A stretch of DNA of 64,000 bases from Taibaiella helva (GTDB lineage Bacteria > Bacteroidota > Bacteroidia > Chitinophagales > Chitinophagaceae). Position 1 is the first letter of the stretch. The number at the start of each line of letters is the position of its first letter. Position numbers and translations under genes: made by a program. Location of the stretch: the NCBI RefSeq assembly GCF_003545695.1, contig NZ_QUZZ01000001.1, positions 62,001 to 126,000 on the forward strand, written 5' to 3'. Below are positions 42,296-51,520 of the stretch, piece after piece. Below the pieces are notes generated by a model. That model was not told the DNA's origin. It ran no database searches and saw nothing but the letters and a program-made list of their open reading frames with translations.

Positions 42296-43219
42296 ATGAG
42301 TACATTCAAAAAAACGGCGGGGCTTTGGTGGTTATGCTGCCTTTCCCTGCTGCTATTGTTCTCCTGTAAATCGGGGAGCGAAAATTCAGGTAATGGTAAT
42401 CCCATCACGCTTAAGATCAATTTCAAACCGGGAGAAAAATACCTTTATACTACGCAGGTCAACCAGAAGATCAACTCCATGAATACAACCATGGACCAGT
42501 CGATGACGATGGAAATGGTCTATGCCTATGAGGGAGAGGAAGGAGAAAACAAAAAGCTGAAGATCACCTACGATCATATAACCATGAGCCTGACGACACC
42601 GATGGGCCCGGTTCAGTACGATTCCAAAGTACCCGAAAAAAGCCCGGCCGATATGGCTTTTATGAACAGTCTTATCGGTAAGTCCTTTGGCATTAAGGTG
42701 GCGCCCAACGGCGATATCGCTGCTGTAGAGGGCCTGGGCGAGCTGATCAAGTCGCTGAGCGGTGCGACCGACGATAACACCCGTTCGGCTATGGAAGGCC
42801 AGTTCAGCGATACCGCCATCCGGATGATGATGCAGAATTCTTTCGACCTCTATCCCGGCAAGCCTGTGAAAGTAGGTGAATCCTGGGGCAAAAAATCGGT
42901 GATGAGCATGGGCTTCCAGGGGCTGAACGTGAATATGGAAAATACCTACACGCTGAAGTCGATAAACAGCGGTAAAGCTACAGTAGCGGTAGCTTCGGCC
43001 ATGAACCTGCCGGCTACCGATATGAGCGCCGCCGCAGGTGTGCCGATGCAGATACAGATGAACGGCAAGCAGGAAGGGACTATGGAGCTGGATATTGCCA
43101 CGGGGCAGATCCTTTCCGGTAAGACCACTCAGAATATCGAGGGCCGCATATCGGGCGGTGGTCAGACCATACCGATGAATATCAACGGGGATGTGGTTAT
43201 CAGCAGCAAAAAGATGTAA
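42296..43219 (+). CDS. DUF6263-like lipoprotein
   Basis: The 307-residue protein has a lipoprotein signal peptide (LWWLCCLSLLLLFSCKSGS, lipobox ending in the Cys) and mature sequence with KINFKPGEKYLYTTQVNQKINSM, FGIKVAPNGDIAAVEGL and GESWGKKSVMSMG. This pattern of secreted Bacteroidota lipoproteins is annotated as DUF6263. The function is unknown. The earlier start at 42194 lies before the promoter and has no lipobox in the right place. A strong terminator follows at 43236-43275. Confidence 0.75.
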   Translation: MSTFKKTAGLWWLCCLSLLLLFSCKSGSENSGNGNPITLKINFKPGEKYLYTTQVNQKINSMNTTMDQSMTMEMVYAYEGEEGENKKLKITYDHITMSLTTPMGPVQYDSKVPEKSPADMAFMNSLIGKSFGIKVAPNGDIAAVEGLGELIKSLSGATDDNTRSAMEGQFSDTAIRMMMQNSFDLYPGKPVKVGESWGKKSVMSMGFQGLNVNMENTYTLKSINSGKATVAVASAMNLPATDMSAAAGVPMQIQMNGKQEGTMELDIATGQILSGKTTQNIEGRISGGGQTIPMNINGDVVISSKKM

Positions 43220-43235
43220 TTTCCTGCAGAGGGAT

Positions 43236-43275
43236 AAAAAGGGGTTATGATCCGTTGCGGGCATAACCCCTTTTT
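43236..43275 (+). terminator. Terminator after the lipoprotein gene
   Basis: AAAAAGGGGTTATG / CATAACCCCTTTTT, a perfect 14-bp stem with a 12-nt loop. Confidence 0.92.
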
Positions 43276-43383
43276 CATAGGTGACCCATGGCTGGTTGTA
43301 TTGCCCGATGCTGCAGTCCGAAAAATCGCGCTGGTATCTTTGCGGTCAATGGCCTATTTTTGTAACGATCAAAATCAAAATCG

Positions 43384-44076
43384 ATGTCCGAAGAAGTTCC
43401 GGTATTGCTTAAAGGCGCACAGATATACCAGGGTAAAAGCATTGTGTTGAGTGGCGTGGACCTGGAAGTACGTAAAGGCGAATTCGTATACCTGATCGGC
43501 AAAACCGGTACCGGTAAATCAAGCCTGCTGAAAACCCTGTACGGCGATCTGCAGCTCAAAGAAGGTGAAGGCAATGTAGCCGGCTTCAACCTGAAGGAGC
43601 TGAGCTGGAAAACCGTGCCCCTGCTGCGTCGTAACCTGGGCATCGTCTTCCAGGATTTTCAGCTGCTTACCGACAGGAATGTGCACGACAATCTTGAATT
43701 TGTACTAAAGGCCACCGGCTGGAGCGATAAGGCGCTGATCAAGGAGAAGATCGAGAATGTGCTGGATAAGGTCGGCTTGCGGGCCAAAGGCTATAAGATG
43801 ACCTATGAAATGAGCGGCGGCGAGCAGCAAAGGGTCGATATTGCCCGCGCCCTGCTCAATAATCCCAAGCTGATCCTGGCGGACGAACCTACCGGTAACC
43901 TGGATCCGGAAACTACAGATAAGATCATGCAGCTGCTGTTCACCATCTGCCGCGATTATCATACTGCCGTGGTGATGGCAACACACGATTACAGCATTCT
44001 GCAGAAATACCCTGCAAGAGTTGTACGCATAGAGCAGGGCGCCGTAACAGAGATTACGGCTGCAGGTATGTCATAA
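43384..44076 (+). CDS. ftsE: Cell division ATP-binding protein FtsE
   Basis: The 230-residue ABC ATPase has Walker [10 protein letters not shown], the Q-loop region [25 protein letters not shown], the signature [19 protein letters not shown] and Walker [16 protein letters not shown], which is FtsE-like. With FtsX it regulates peptidoglycan hydrolases at the septum. ftsX is not next to it. A -7 box TATTTTTG lies at 43355-43362. Its last 23 bp overlap the 3' end of the convergent glycosyltransferase gene. Confidence 0.88.
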   Translation: MSEEVPVLLKGAQIYQGKSIVLSGVDLEVRKGEFVYLIGKTGTGKSSLLKTLYGDLQLKEGEGNVAGFNLKELSWKTVPLLRRNLGIVFQDFQLLTDRNVHDNLEFVLKATGWSDKALIKEKIENVLDKVGLRAKGYKMTYEMSGGEQQRVDIARALLNNPKLILADEPTGNLDPETTDKIMQLLFTICRDYHTAVVMATHDYSILQKYPARVVRIEQGAVTEITAAGMS

Positions 44077-45175
44077 TGCGTAAGGCATTCTGCCGGTTGT
44101 TGTAACGCTGCAGCAGCAAAGCTCTTCGTGCATTAATATTTTCCTGGTCAAAAGGCTGGCTAAAGCGTGTTTCCAGCTGTTCTATGAATGTAGCCGGCGT
44201 ACCGGCTACGTGACATACTTCCGCAAGCCCGGTGCCTTCCACCATTTCCCGGTTGACGATCACATGCCTGCCATGGAACAAGGCATGCAGCAATTTTAAT
44301 TTAAGTCCCGTTGCCTGGAAGGTGGGCAATACATGCACCTGCGCTTCTGCTACCAGCCGGGCCATCGTCTCCTGGTCGGGGTTGGCGATCAGCCGGCAAT
44401 GCGGCAAGTCAGCGCAGGCTGCTTTCAGTTTCTCGTGCGGGTCCCTACCGGCGAAGATAAAAGGTACCGTGCTGTGTGGGCAAACGTTTTCCAGCAGGAA
44501 TAAGGCTGCTTCGATATTTTCGAGATGCCCCAGGTTACCGTGATATAAGGCATAGCTGCCCATGCCCGGCAATACATCGATATCATGATAAGGCTGAAAT
44601 GACGGCACATAATCATGTTGCTTTTCGGGATAAGCCTTTTTAAAGAAACGGTAGTCGTGCTCCGCTACGGTGAGGAATACATCCGCAGCATCCAACCGGC
44701 TTTCCTGTGTTTTGAGCAGCGATGCTTCCACCCGGTAGTATAGTTTTTTCAGCAGGTTTTTTGTCCGTTGGCCCAGGAGGGCAAAGTATTCCTGCTCCAG
44801 GTTTTGGTTCCGCATCAGCTTGAAACGCCCTGCCAGCGAGGGATGCGACAGGTAATACGCCGTATGTACACCTTCAAAGAGGATGGGTGCATCAATACTT
44901 TGAAGATTGTGCAGCAGCTGTTCGTCCCTGCGCGAATACATCATATAAGGCAGCCTCAGCGAAAGTCCCGGCAACCCTGTCTTACGCGGATAGTAAAATA
45001 CCTTTTCGCAATATTGTTCCAGCGCCTGCGGCCGGCCCCGGCCGTATTCAAAGCAATGCAGGTAAATAAGCACGCCGGCCTCATGCAGGTTTTTTACCTT
45101 GAAGAATACATCGACCATGCCCCCGTAATCGGGAGGATAAGGGACATCGGGCGATATGATATGCAGCCGGATCAT
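44054..45175 (-). CDS. Glycosyltransferase (GT4-like)
   Basis: The 373-residue protein begins with a GT-B N-terminal strand (RLHIISPDVPYPPDYGGM) and has C-terminal parts with YALYHGNLGHLENIEAALFLLEN, PFIFAGRDPHEKL, and VAEAQVHVLPTFQATGLKLKLLHALFHGRHVIVNREMVEGTGL, which fits the E-x7-E region of retaining GT4 enzymes. The donor and acceptor are unknown. Its ATG shares one base with the stop of the upstream gene (TAATG), so the two are coupled. Confidence 0.85.
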   Translation of the reverse strand: MIRLHIISPDVPYPPDYGGMVDVFFKVKNLHEAGVLIYLHCFEYGRGRPQALEQYCEKVFYYPRKTGLPGLSLRLPYMMYSRRDEQLLHNLQSIDAPILFEGVHTAYYLSHPSLAGRFKLMRNQNLEQEYFALLGQRTKNLLKKLYYRVEASLLKTQESRLDAADVFLTVAEHDYRFFKKAYPEKQHDYVPSFQPYHDIDVLPGMGSYALYHGNLGHLENIEAALFLLENVCPHSTVPFIFAGRDPHEKLKAACADLPHCRLIANPDQETMARLVAEAQVHVLPTFQATGLKLKLLHALFHGRHVIVNREMVEGTGLAEVCHVAGTPATFIEQLETRFSQPFDQENINARRALLLQRYNNRQNALRIMTYLQP

Positions 45176-46260
45176 TATTGTCTATGTGTACTGAAAAGCT
45201 GTTCGTATACTTTCTTTAGCCGTTTTTCTTCCTCCTGCCAGCAATAAACTTCCCTGGCCTTCATGGCATTTTGTTCCAGCCGTTGATGGTAAGCTTCATC
45301 ATGAATCAGCCGGTTAAGGGCTTCCGCTATATTATCGGCCGTCGGTGTTTCGATAAGACAGGCCAGCTCGAAACGCGTGTTTACTTTTTCGTATTCGGGG
45401 TAAGCCATGCAGAGCTGCGGTACACCACTATGCATATAGTCGAAAAAACGGTTGGCCATTGACAGCCGGTTGCTGGGGCCTATTGCTTCAAATAAAGTAA
45501 TGCCCGCCCAGGCGTTCCGTGTGTACTCGCGTAGCTGATCCGGCGGTACATAGCCCCTGAAGCTGACCTTGTCTTCCAGCCCGTATTGTTTAACTAAGGC
45601 GACGGCTTCCTTAAAAAAATTGCCGTCGCCGCAGATGATCAGGGGAGCATCCACGTGCTGCATAGCCGGGATAAGGTATTCGAAGCAACGGCCGATATTG
45701 ACCGCTCCCTGGTACAAAATGAATTTTTCCTTTTTTTCCGGAATGCTGAAAGGACGCAGTACGGTAGCATTGCGTACGACCTCGTACTGTACCTGGTACT
45801 TTTCCCGGAAATAAGCGGCATAGCATTCGCCTATTGTGTAGCCCACAGGAAAACGGGGAACGGTAAACCGCTCGATACGGTCCCATAGCTTCTTTTCCCT
45901 CGGGCGGGTTACCACTTCCTGCATTTCTGTGAACAGCTCGTGCGCATCATACACCCGCCTGATCCCCCGGATACAGGAAACGAAATAGACTGGCAGTATG
46001 GTATCCAGGTCGATGGCGCAAAGCGCATCGGCCTTGCGGAACAACAGGTACCAGAACAAACGGAGCCAGTAAAGAAAATACATCATCTTGCCGTGTTCCG
46101 GACCGATGGCTAAACGCTTCTGCCGGAAGGGCTGCTCCTGCAAGGGCTTGCTGCCACGGTGCGACCGGCCCGTGAGCTCGACATCATATCCCGCTGCTGC
46201 AAGCGACCGGCAGATCCTGATCATGCGCTGATCATAATTCAGGTCATTGATTACGGTCAA
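45175..46260 (-). CDS. Glycosyltransferase (GT4-like), non-ATG start
   Basis: The protein has LTVINDLNYDQRMIRICRSLAAAGYDVELTGR at the start, then FILYQGAVNIGRCFEYLIPAMQHVDAPLIICGDG, YVPPDQLREYTRNAWAGITLFEAIGPSNRLSMANRFFDYMHSGVP, a GT4-type acceptor region with the EAIG/NRxFDYMHSG part. No ATG exists in frame before TAA at 46296-46294. The first candidate codons are a CTG at 46281 and a TTG at 46260; the strand KRIILTV before LTV suggests translation may start earlier than the TTG. Coupled with the next glycosyltransferase gene. Confidence 0.8.
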   Translation of the reverse strand: MTVINDLNYDQRMIRICRSLAAAGYDVELTGRSHRGSKPLQEQPFRQKRLAIGPEHGKMMYFLYWLRLFWYLLFRKADALCAIDLDTILPVYFVSCIRGIRRVYDAHELFTEMQEVVTRPREKKLWDRIERFTVPRFPVGYTIGECYAAYFREKYQVQYEVVRNATVLRPFSIPEKKEKFILYQGAVNIGRCFEYLIPAMQHVDAPLIICGDGNFFKEAVALVKQYGLEDKVSFRGYVPPDQLREYTRNAWAGITLFEAIGPSNRLSMANRFFDYMHSGVPQLCMAYPEYEKVNTRFELACLIETPTADNIAEALNRLIHDEAYHQRLEQNAMKAREVYCWQEEEKRLKKVYEQLFSTHRQ

Positions 46261-46338
46261 TATGATTCTTTTCTTTTCCAGGGGCCGGAAGTATTAGGGA
46301 TGGCCGGAACGGCTGAATGAAAAATGGGTTTTCAATGA

Positions 46339-46364
46339 AAAAAGGGGCGATGAGGCCCCTTTTT
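46339..46364 (-). terminator. Terminator after the PpiD-like gene
   Basis: AAAAAGGGGC / GCCCCTTTTT, a perfect 10-bp stem, 25 bp after the stop of the gene at 46390-48507 on the minus strand. Confidence 0.88.
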
Positions 46365-46389
46365 CGACAATATTATCGCTTCAATAAGA

Positions 46390-48507
46390 TCAATAAATTT
46401 TGGAGCGGGTATCTTCAACTTCGGCTTTCTCACGCAGCCCGTTAACCACCATATTGGCTGCATTGCTCTTTATCCCGTACTCCAGCATCTGGCGCTCTAC
46501 AGCCAGGTTACGCGGCTGCTGATCGGGAATTGTGGTACGACCCAGCACATTGATGAAGTATACGCCATCCTGGCCGCTGATCGCAGGCGAAAGTGTATTT
46601 TCCTTAAAGGTCTTGCAGAAAGAATAGCCGACCACTTTCGGTTCATTGCCTACATTGGGAATAAAGCTTCGGGAAAAGTTCAGGGAATCGGCTGTACCTA
46701 CCTGTTGGTTCTCTCCCTGTGCAATAGCTTCCAGCGTTGTTTTGCCTTTAGCTTTTTGTTTCAGGATCTCGGCTTTCTTTACTTTCTTCACATAGCCTTC
46801 CAGTATCGGCCGGGTTTGGGCATTGATCGGCGCCAGTCCGGCATCCATGATGCCGCTTAGCTTGGCCACTACATATTTATCACCTACGGTATACACAGTA
46901 GAGACATCGCCTACTTTGGCATCATAAGCCCACTTAACCAGATCGCGTGAAGCACCCAGGCCGTTCACCACATAGCTGTTCTTATTGAGGCCGCCGGCGG
47001 GGATCGCGCTGTAATGATTGGCTTTAACTGCCTTGTCGAAGCCGGAGCTGGCCTGGCTGGCAAACCCCGTTGCTTTGGCGGAAATATCATTCTGCGTTTT
47101 ATCGCTGATGTTCAGTTCTTTCGCTACAAAGGCGATTTTGGTAGACGCTTCGGGAGCACCCTGGCGCAAGATCTCGATATAGTGATAGCCCAGCTCGGTC
47201 TTCACGATCTTCGACTCGCCGGTATGGCCCTGTTCAAAAACAAAGTCTCCGAATTCTTTGGCCAGGCCTCCTTTTTGTGCCAACGGGAAATCATATTCGC
47301 CACCTTTATCCTTGCTGCCGGCGTCGTCGGAATAAGTAACGGCCAGCGAATCGAACCTGGCGCCGGCTTTCAGCATGGCGACAACGCTATCGATGCGGAC
47401 TTTAGCGGCAGTATCGGAGAAGAATCGGCTTCCCTGACCCAGCTGGCGGGTAGCTACAAGTATGTGACGGCATTTTACGGAATCGGGGAGCGATTTCCGG
47501 TCCTCGATCTTGGCGAGCATGTAGTTGCTGCCATCATAGAAGGGTCCCACAATGCTGTTTACCGGAGCGCTCATCAGCTCGTCCACATTCGGAATGCTCT
47601 GCAGCTGCTGTTTGGAGAAGTAAGCAATGGGGATCTGGCTTTGTGAGTTGCGGTTTACGAAATCGGTATCATTGGTTGCAGTAGCAAATTCAGCTTTCAG
47701 CTTTTCCAGCTCTGCAAATGTGCGCGCGGAGTCTTCGGCTGAAGGTTGAATAGTGAAGCTTACAAAATCGATGCTGCGGGAAGGTTCTTTTATTTCGAAC
47801 ATGGCTTTGTGCGCTTCCATGTACTTTTTGATATCGTCGTCGCTTACTTTCGCCTGATCATCGGGTACCAGGGTATACGGCAATTTTACATAGTTGATTT
47901 TGGCAAGGGTATTGCGGCCTGCGTTCTGGTCATCCAGCATGAACTTCGGGATATAGATCGAACCGGCAACCAGTGTATTGAATTTGGCAGCATAACGGCT
48001 CTTCACCAGGCCGGCCTCGAAGGCCTCCCATTGTGCTTTCGTGTCGGGGCTGCGCTTGATCTGCTGAATACGGGCCGCTGCTTCCTGGGGGTTGAACACG
48101 CCGGTCTGCGGATTGGTGAACAGCTGCTTTACATTCGGATCGGGATTAGGCCCGGTGATCATATCTTTCAGCTCGGCCGGGCCTACGGTAATACCCAGCT
48201 TTTCGCTCACCTCATTCAGCAGGCGCTCATTCACCATTTCGTTCCATACCTGGTCGCGCAGCTGTGCCTGTGTATTTTCATCAACCGGAGCATTGGGATT
48301 CTGGCGTTTCATTTCCTCTTCCCTTTGCTTTACAGCAGCATCGTATTCCCGGGCGTCGATCTTTTCACCATTGATCTTGCCTATGGTCGTAGACCGGGAG
48401 CCCCCGCCTTTGCCATAGTCCATCAAGATGAAACCCACCAGGGCGACCACGATTACACCGCCCGCCAGCTTCGCATATTTATCCCGTATTTTCTGAATTA
48501 CTGCCAT
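46390..48507 (-). CDS. PpiD/SurA-type peptidylprolyl isomerase, membrane-anchored
   Basis: From the ATG at 48507, the 705-residue protein has one N-terminal TM anchor (GGVIVVALVGFILMDYG, about 16-32), a SurA_N-like region (DAREYDAAVKQREEEMKRQNPNAPVDENTQAQLRDQVWNEMVNERLL) and a PPIC rotamase domain in the middle (KCRHILVATRQ, SDDAGSKDKGGEYDFPLAQKGGLAKEFGDFVFEQGHTGESKIVKTELGYHYIEIL). It is a periplasmic foldase for outer-membrane proteins. The ATG at 48507 is 34 bp after the -7 box; the frame further upstream (to 48738) lies beyond the promoter. It is read alone. Confidence 0.9.
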   Translation of the reverse strand: MAVIQKIRDKYAKLAGGVIVVALVGFILMDYGKGGGSRSTTIGKINGEKIDAREYDAAVKQREEEMKRQNPNAPVDENTQAQLRDQVWNEMVNERLLNEVSEKLGITVGPAELKDMITGPNPDPNVKQLFTNPQTGVFNPQEAAARIQQIKRSPDTKAQWEAFEAGLVKSRYAAKFNTLVAGSIYIPKFMLDDQNAGRNTLAKINYVKLPYTLVPDDQAKVSDDDIKKYMEAHKAMFEIKEPSRSIDFVSFTIQPSAEDSARTFAELEKLKAEFATATNDTDFVNRNSQSQIPIAYFSKQQLQSIPNVDELMSAPVNSIVGPFYDGSNYMLAKIEDRKSLPDSVKCRHILVATRQLGQGSRFFSDTAAKVRIDSVVAMLKAGARFDSLAVTYSDDAGSKDKGGEYDFPLAQKGGLAKEFGDFVFEQGHTGESKIVKTELGYHYIEILRQGAPEASTKIAFVAKELNISDKTQNDISAKATGFASQASSGFDKAVKANHYSAIPAGGLNKNSYVVNGLGASRDLVKWAYDAKVGDVSTVYTVGDKYVVAKLSGIMDAGLAPINAQTRPILEGYVKKVKKAEILKQKAKGKTTLEAIAQGENQQVGTADSLNFSRSFIPNVGNEPKVVGYSFCKTFKENTLSPAISGQDGVYFINVLGRTTIPDQQPRNLAVERQMLEYGIKSNAANMVVNGLREKAEVEDTRSKIY

Positions 48508-48540
48508 AGTAAAATGAAGTACACAATTATCGAAAGTGCG

Positions 48541-48570
48541 CAAATGTAATGGAAAAATCGGAAAAACAAA
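48541..48570 (-). promoter_or_regulatory. Full -33/-7 promoter (TTTG-N18-TACATTTG) for the PpiD-like gene
   Basis: The minus strand has TTTG at 48570-48567, an 18-bp spacer, and TACATTTG at 48548-48541, the published Bacteroidota layout; the ATG is 34 bp downstream. Confidence 0.65.
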
Positions 48571-48839
48571 TCCTTTCCCGCTTCTATCCGCGAAATTATA
48601 TGGAAAAATAATGTCCTTTATTCCTGAACCAAGGCGAGAAAGGACCAAATAAAAGAGGGCAGCTCTGTGCAGCGCATCCCGTTTTTTCGTCCGACGGCTA
48701 CGCCTACCAAATTGTCGTGAGCAAAAGGCTACCAGCATAGCACTATTTTGGCTACCGGCTTGTGATTACTTGCCCAAAAGACCCTGAATGTCGCTACAGG
48801 CCTATAATTTGGCGGTATCTAAACATAAAAAGAAACTCT

Positions 48840-49607
48840 ATGAAAAGAACAAAACTGTACCTGGCCCTTGCTGCTATGCTGGCTTCTTTTACCGGCTTTG
48901 CGCACAAAGAATGTAACCTCGGTATCTCGATGACTCCTTCAGCGGGATACTCCACTACTTTAAACTACGGCGAATCCTGCTTTTTCGATGTAAAAGTCAC
49001 CAATAATGGCCCTGACGCCCTGGCCGTAACCGACAGCCTCTTTCTCGGGATGGTCGGCACAACATCCATTACACTGATTGTGCCCCCGGGTCCCATTCCC
49101 AGTGGGGGATCATTTACCCTGATTAAGAAGACCTATGCTGATCACGATGTCGACACCTTGAGGGCTGCAGATAAGGTTGTCGGCGCCTGCTTTGTGCTGA
49201 TGAAACAATCGGATATTATGATCGGCAACCCGCCCCGCCCGGTTACCGAAACTTATGAAGACAATGTGGCAGCCAACGATACAGCCTGTTTCTCGGTTAC
49301 GCTTAAGAAGCGCCCGACCAGCAGCATCTTCGAATGGGACAATGCGGCGGCAGAGCCCCTGCAGCTGTACCCCAATCCCGCCCGCGATGAAGTACGCTTC
49401 AGCCTTAAGCCCGACCCTACCGCCCCGGTCCTGGTGTCGGTAAAAGATATTACCGGCAGGGAAGTACGACGCGTGGATATGGGTATACTGCGGAACAGCG
49501 CTGTGACAGAAGCTTCGTTGGATATCCGCGGTCTGCGGCCCGGGCTTTATCTCGTGGAATGGCAAAATGGTGCGCGTAGGGCGGTGGGTAAGCTCAACGT
49601 AAAATGA
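48840..49607 (+). CDS. T9SS type A-sorted secreted protein, paralog 1
   Basis: The 255-residue protein has a signal peptide (LYLALAAMLASFTGFA), a CARDB/DUF11-like beta-sandwich (CNLGISMTPSAGYSTTLNYGESCFFDVKVTNNGPDALAV) and a C-terminal type A sorting domain (LQLYPNPARDEVRFSL, VSVKDITGREVRRVDM, LRPGLYLVEWQNGARRAVGKLNVK). It is likely exported by the type IX system and anchored or released at the surface. It shares the sequence pattern and domain order with the next two genes. Confidence 0.85.
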   Translation: MKRTKLYLALAAMLASFTGFAHKECNLGISMTPSAGYSTTLNYGESCFFDVKVTNNGPDALAVTDSLFLGMVGTTSITLIVPPGPIPSGGSFTLIKKTYADHDVDTLRAADKVVGACFVLMKQSDIMIGNPPRPVTETYEDNVAANDTACFSVTLKKRPTSSIFEWDNAAAEPLQLYPNPARDEVRFSLKPDPTAPVLVSVKDITGREVRRVDMGILRNSAVTEASLDIRGLRPGLYLVEWQNGARRAVGKLNVK

Positions 49608-49852
49608 TATGGTATCTGTTTCAAACCGGGAGCGGCTACCCTGTAACAGGATTAGCCGTTCTGCTGTATAAAGAAATACAGATCTGTTATGCCGCGGCTT
49701 AGCGCCAGTCCTGCTTTTTGCCGGGATAGCGTTGCGTGTCGGGCTTAGGGAGCTAGGACCAGTGATTTTTTGCTGAAAGTCAGCGGACAGAGCATTTGTA
49801 TTGCTTTATATAGTTTTTTGTCTAAATTAGCCCTTAAACTTAAAAAGATACT

Positions 49853-50620
49853 ATGAAAAAAATTAAACTCATGTTGACTACAGCGGCAGCTGTACTGTGC
49901 ACAACTGCTTCTTTCGCACAGAAGCAATGCAATCTGAGCCTGACAGTAACCCCTTCCGCCGGGTATTCCACCACCCTCAACTATAAGGATACCTGCTATT
50001 TTGATGTAAAGATCACAAATAACGGCAGCGCAGCACTGGCGACTACAGACACCATTGTCATGGGCCTTGTCGGCACAACCAATCTGATACCTTTTATTCC
50101 CACAGGCGCTGTTGCCAGCGGCCAGTCATTTTCAACTACAAAGGCGTTCCGGATTGCACATACGATCGATACCCTGAAAGCAGCTGATCTCACGATCAAT
50201 ATCTGCTCTGCTCTGCGTAAGCAGGCCGATATTACCATTAGTGGCCGGCCGCTCACGATTACCTACATGGACAACGTAGCCACCAACGACACCTCCTGCA
50301 ATACGGTAACTTTAAAGAAACGTCAGCAAAGCGGTATCCTGGAGTGGGGTAGCGCCAGTAACGAGCCCCTGGCCTTGTATCCCAACCCCGCTACCGATGA
50401 GGTAAGATTCGATATGAAGCCCGACCGCGCTGAAAATGTAGTGGTATCGGTGAAGGACCTTACCGGACGTGAAGTAGCGCGTAAAGACTATGGCAAGCTG
50501 CCGTTGGGCACCAGCACCACGCTGAGCCTCGACCTGCGCCAGCTGAAAGCGGGGCTTTACTTTGTAGAATGGAGCAGTGGTGAAAGGCGTGCGGTTGGCA
50601 AGCTGAACATCAGGCGCTGA
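49853..50620 (+). CDS. T9SS type A-sorted secreted protein, paralog 2
   Basis: The 255-residue protein has the same layout as its left neighbour: signal peptide (MLTTAAAVLCTTASFAQ), CNLSLTVTPSAGYSTTLNYKDTCYFDVKITNNGSAAL and a sorting domain (LALYPNPATDEVRF, VKDLTGREVARKDY, LKAGLYFVEWSSGERRAVGKLNIRR). Identity with paralog 1 is evident over the whole length. The two probably arose by tandem duplication. A terminator follows. Confidence 0.85.
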   Translation: MKKIKLMLTTAAAVLCTTASFAQKQCNLSLTVTPSAGYSTTLNYKDTCYFDVKITNNGSAALATTDTIVMGLVGTTNLIPFIPTGAVASGQSFSTTKAFRIAHTIDTLKAADLTINICSALRKQADITISGRPLTITYMDNVATNDTSCNTVTLKKRQQSGILEWGSASNEPLALYPNPATDEVRFDMKPDRAENVVVSVKDLTGREVARKDYGKLPLGTSTTLSLDLRQLKAGLYFVEWSSGERRAVGKLNIRR

Positions 50621-50642
50621 TCTGCCATGAAGATTTAACATT

Positions 50643-50678
50643 AAAAGCATTGATACGAAAGCATATCAATGCTTTTTT
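50643..50678 (+). terminator. Terminator after paralog 2
   Basis: AAAAGCATTGATA / TATCAATGCTTTT, a perfect 13-bp stem with an 8-nt loop, followed by more Ts. Confidence 0.9.
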
Positions 50679-50716
50679 GTTTAATTTGCAAAGAAACAAC
50701 GTACTATTTTAGTTAT

Positions 50717-51454
50717 ATGAAGCCCGGAAATTTATTTTGTACAGCATTGCTGATGTTTGCCGGCCTGAACACCCTGCAGGCACAGCAAAAGAATTGCGAT
50801 ATGGGCATTACCCTCATGTCGCCGGCCGCAGGAGCAGTGATCAATGCCTATGCCTCGTTCAACATTACCGTGAGGATCGTCAACAACGGCCCTCAAGACC
50901 TGGTAGTCGGCGACACCGTTTGGTATAATTTTCCTTCGATGCCTCTTACCTCCTATAGACCTTTCTCTTTACAGGAAGCGATACCCTCCGGCGGAAATTC
51001 TACCGTGATCCTTACCACCAGCAGTAATGTAACCAGCAATCCCGAGGATGTTACTGAGGACTATTGTGTAACCGTCATCAGCCGTCCCGATAACGCCGGC
51101 TCTTTTGTCGATACAACGATAACCACCAATAACAACAGTTGTAATTCGGTAACCTTCAAAGCCCTTCCTACCAGCGGTATAGAAGAGGTAAATGCCGGTA
51201 GCGGGCATCTTGTGCTTTATCCCAATCCCGCCAGCAACAGCATAGACATCGCCTGGGCCGGCGCGGCTAAGGACAAACCGGCAATAAGTGTTTTCGATCT
51301 TTCGGGCCGGCGGCTCATTGCAAAAGCGCCGGGGGAAGCGGTTTCCGGTAAAGAGAAATTGTCGCTTGACATTTCGGTCCTGCATCCCGGTATGTACCTG
51401 GTGGAGCTGCAGAGCGGGAAGACGCGTACAACAGGCCGGTTCATTAAACAATAA
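50717..51454 (+). CDS. T9SS type A-sorted secreted protein, paralog 3
   Basis: From the ATG at 50717, the 245-residue protein has a signal peptide (LFCTALLMFAGLNTLQAQ), a diverged beta-sandwich (CDMGITLMSPAAGAVINAYASFNITVRIVNNGPQDLVV) and a type A sorting domain (LVLYPNPASNSIDIAWAG, SVFDLSGRRLIA, LHPGMYLVELQSGKTRTTGRFIKQ). It is more distant from paralogs 1 and 2 than they are from each other. A terminator follows. Confidence 0.85.
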   Translation: MKPGNLFCTALLMFAGLNTLQAQQKNCDMGITLMSPAAGAVINAYASFNITVRIVNNGPQDLVVGDTVWYNFPSMPLTSYRPFSLQEAIPSGGNSTVILTTSSNVTSNPEDVTEDYCVTVISRPDNAGSFVDTTITTNNNSCNSVTFKALPTSGIEEVNAGSGHLVLYPNPASNSIDIAWAGAAKDKPAISVFDLSGRRLIAKAPGEAVSGKEKLSLDISVLHPGMYLVELQSGKTRTTGRFIKQ

Positions 51455-51472
51455 GGATGTTCTTTCAATTTT

Positions 51473-51496
51473 AAGGCGCCTCCAAGGCGCCTTTTT
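51473..51496 (+). terminator. Terminator after paralog 3
   Basis: AAGGCGCC / GGCGCCTT, a perfect 8-bp stem with a 5-nt loop, followed by TTTG. Confidence 0.85.
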
Positions 51497-51520
51497 GTTT
51501 TCCCTTATCTTGCAGCACAA

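Noticed and set aside
48508..48738. Extension of the PpiD-like gene to 48738
   Set aside because: The conserved TM anchor starts at 48507 and a -33/-7 promoter lies at 48541-48570, inside the extension.
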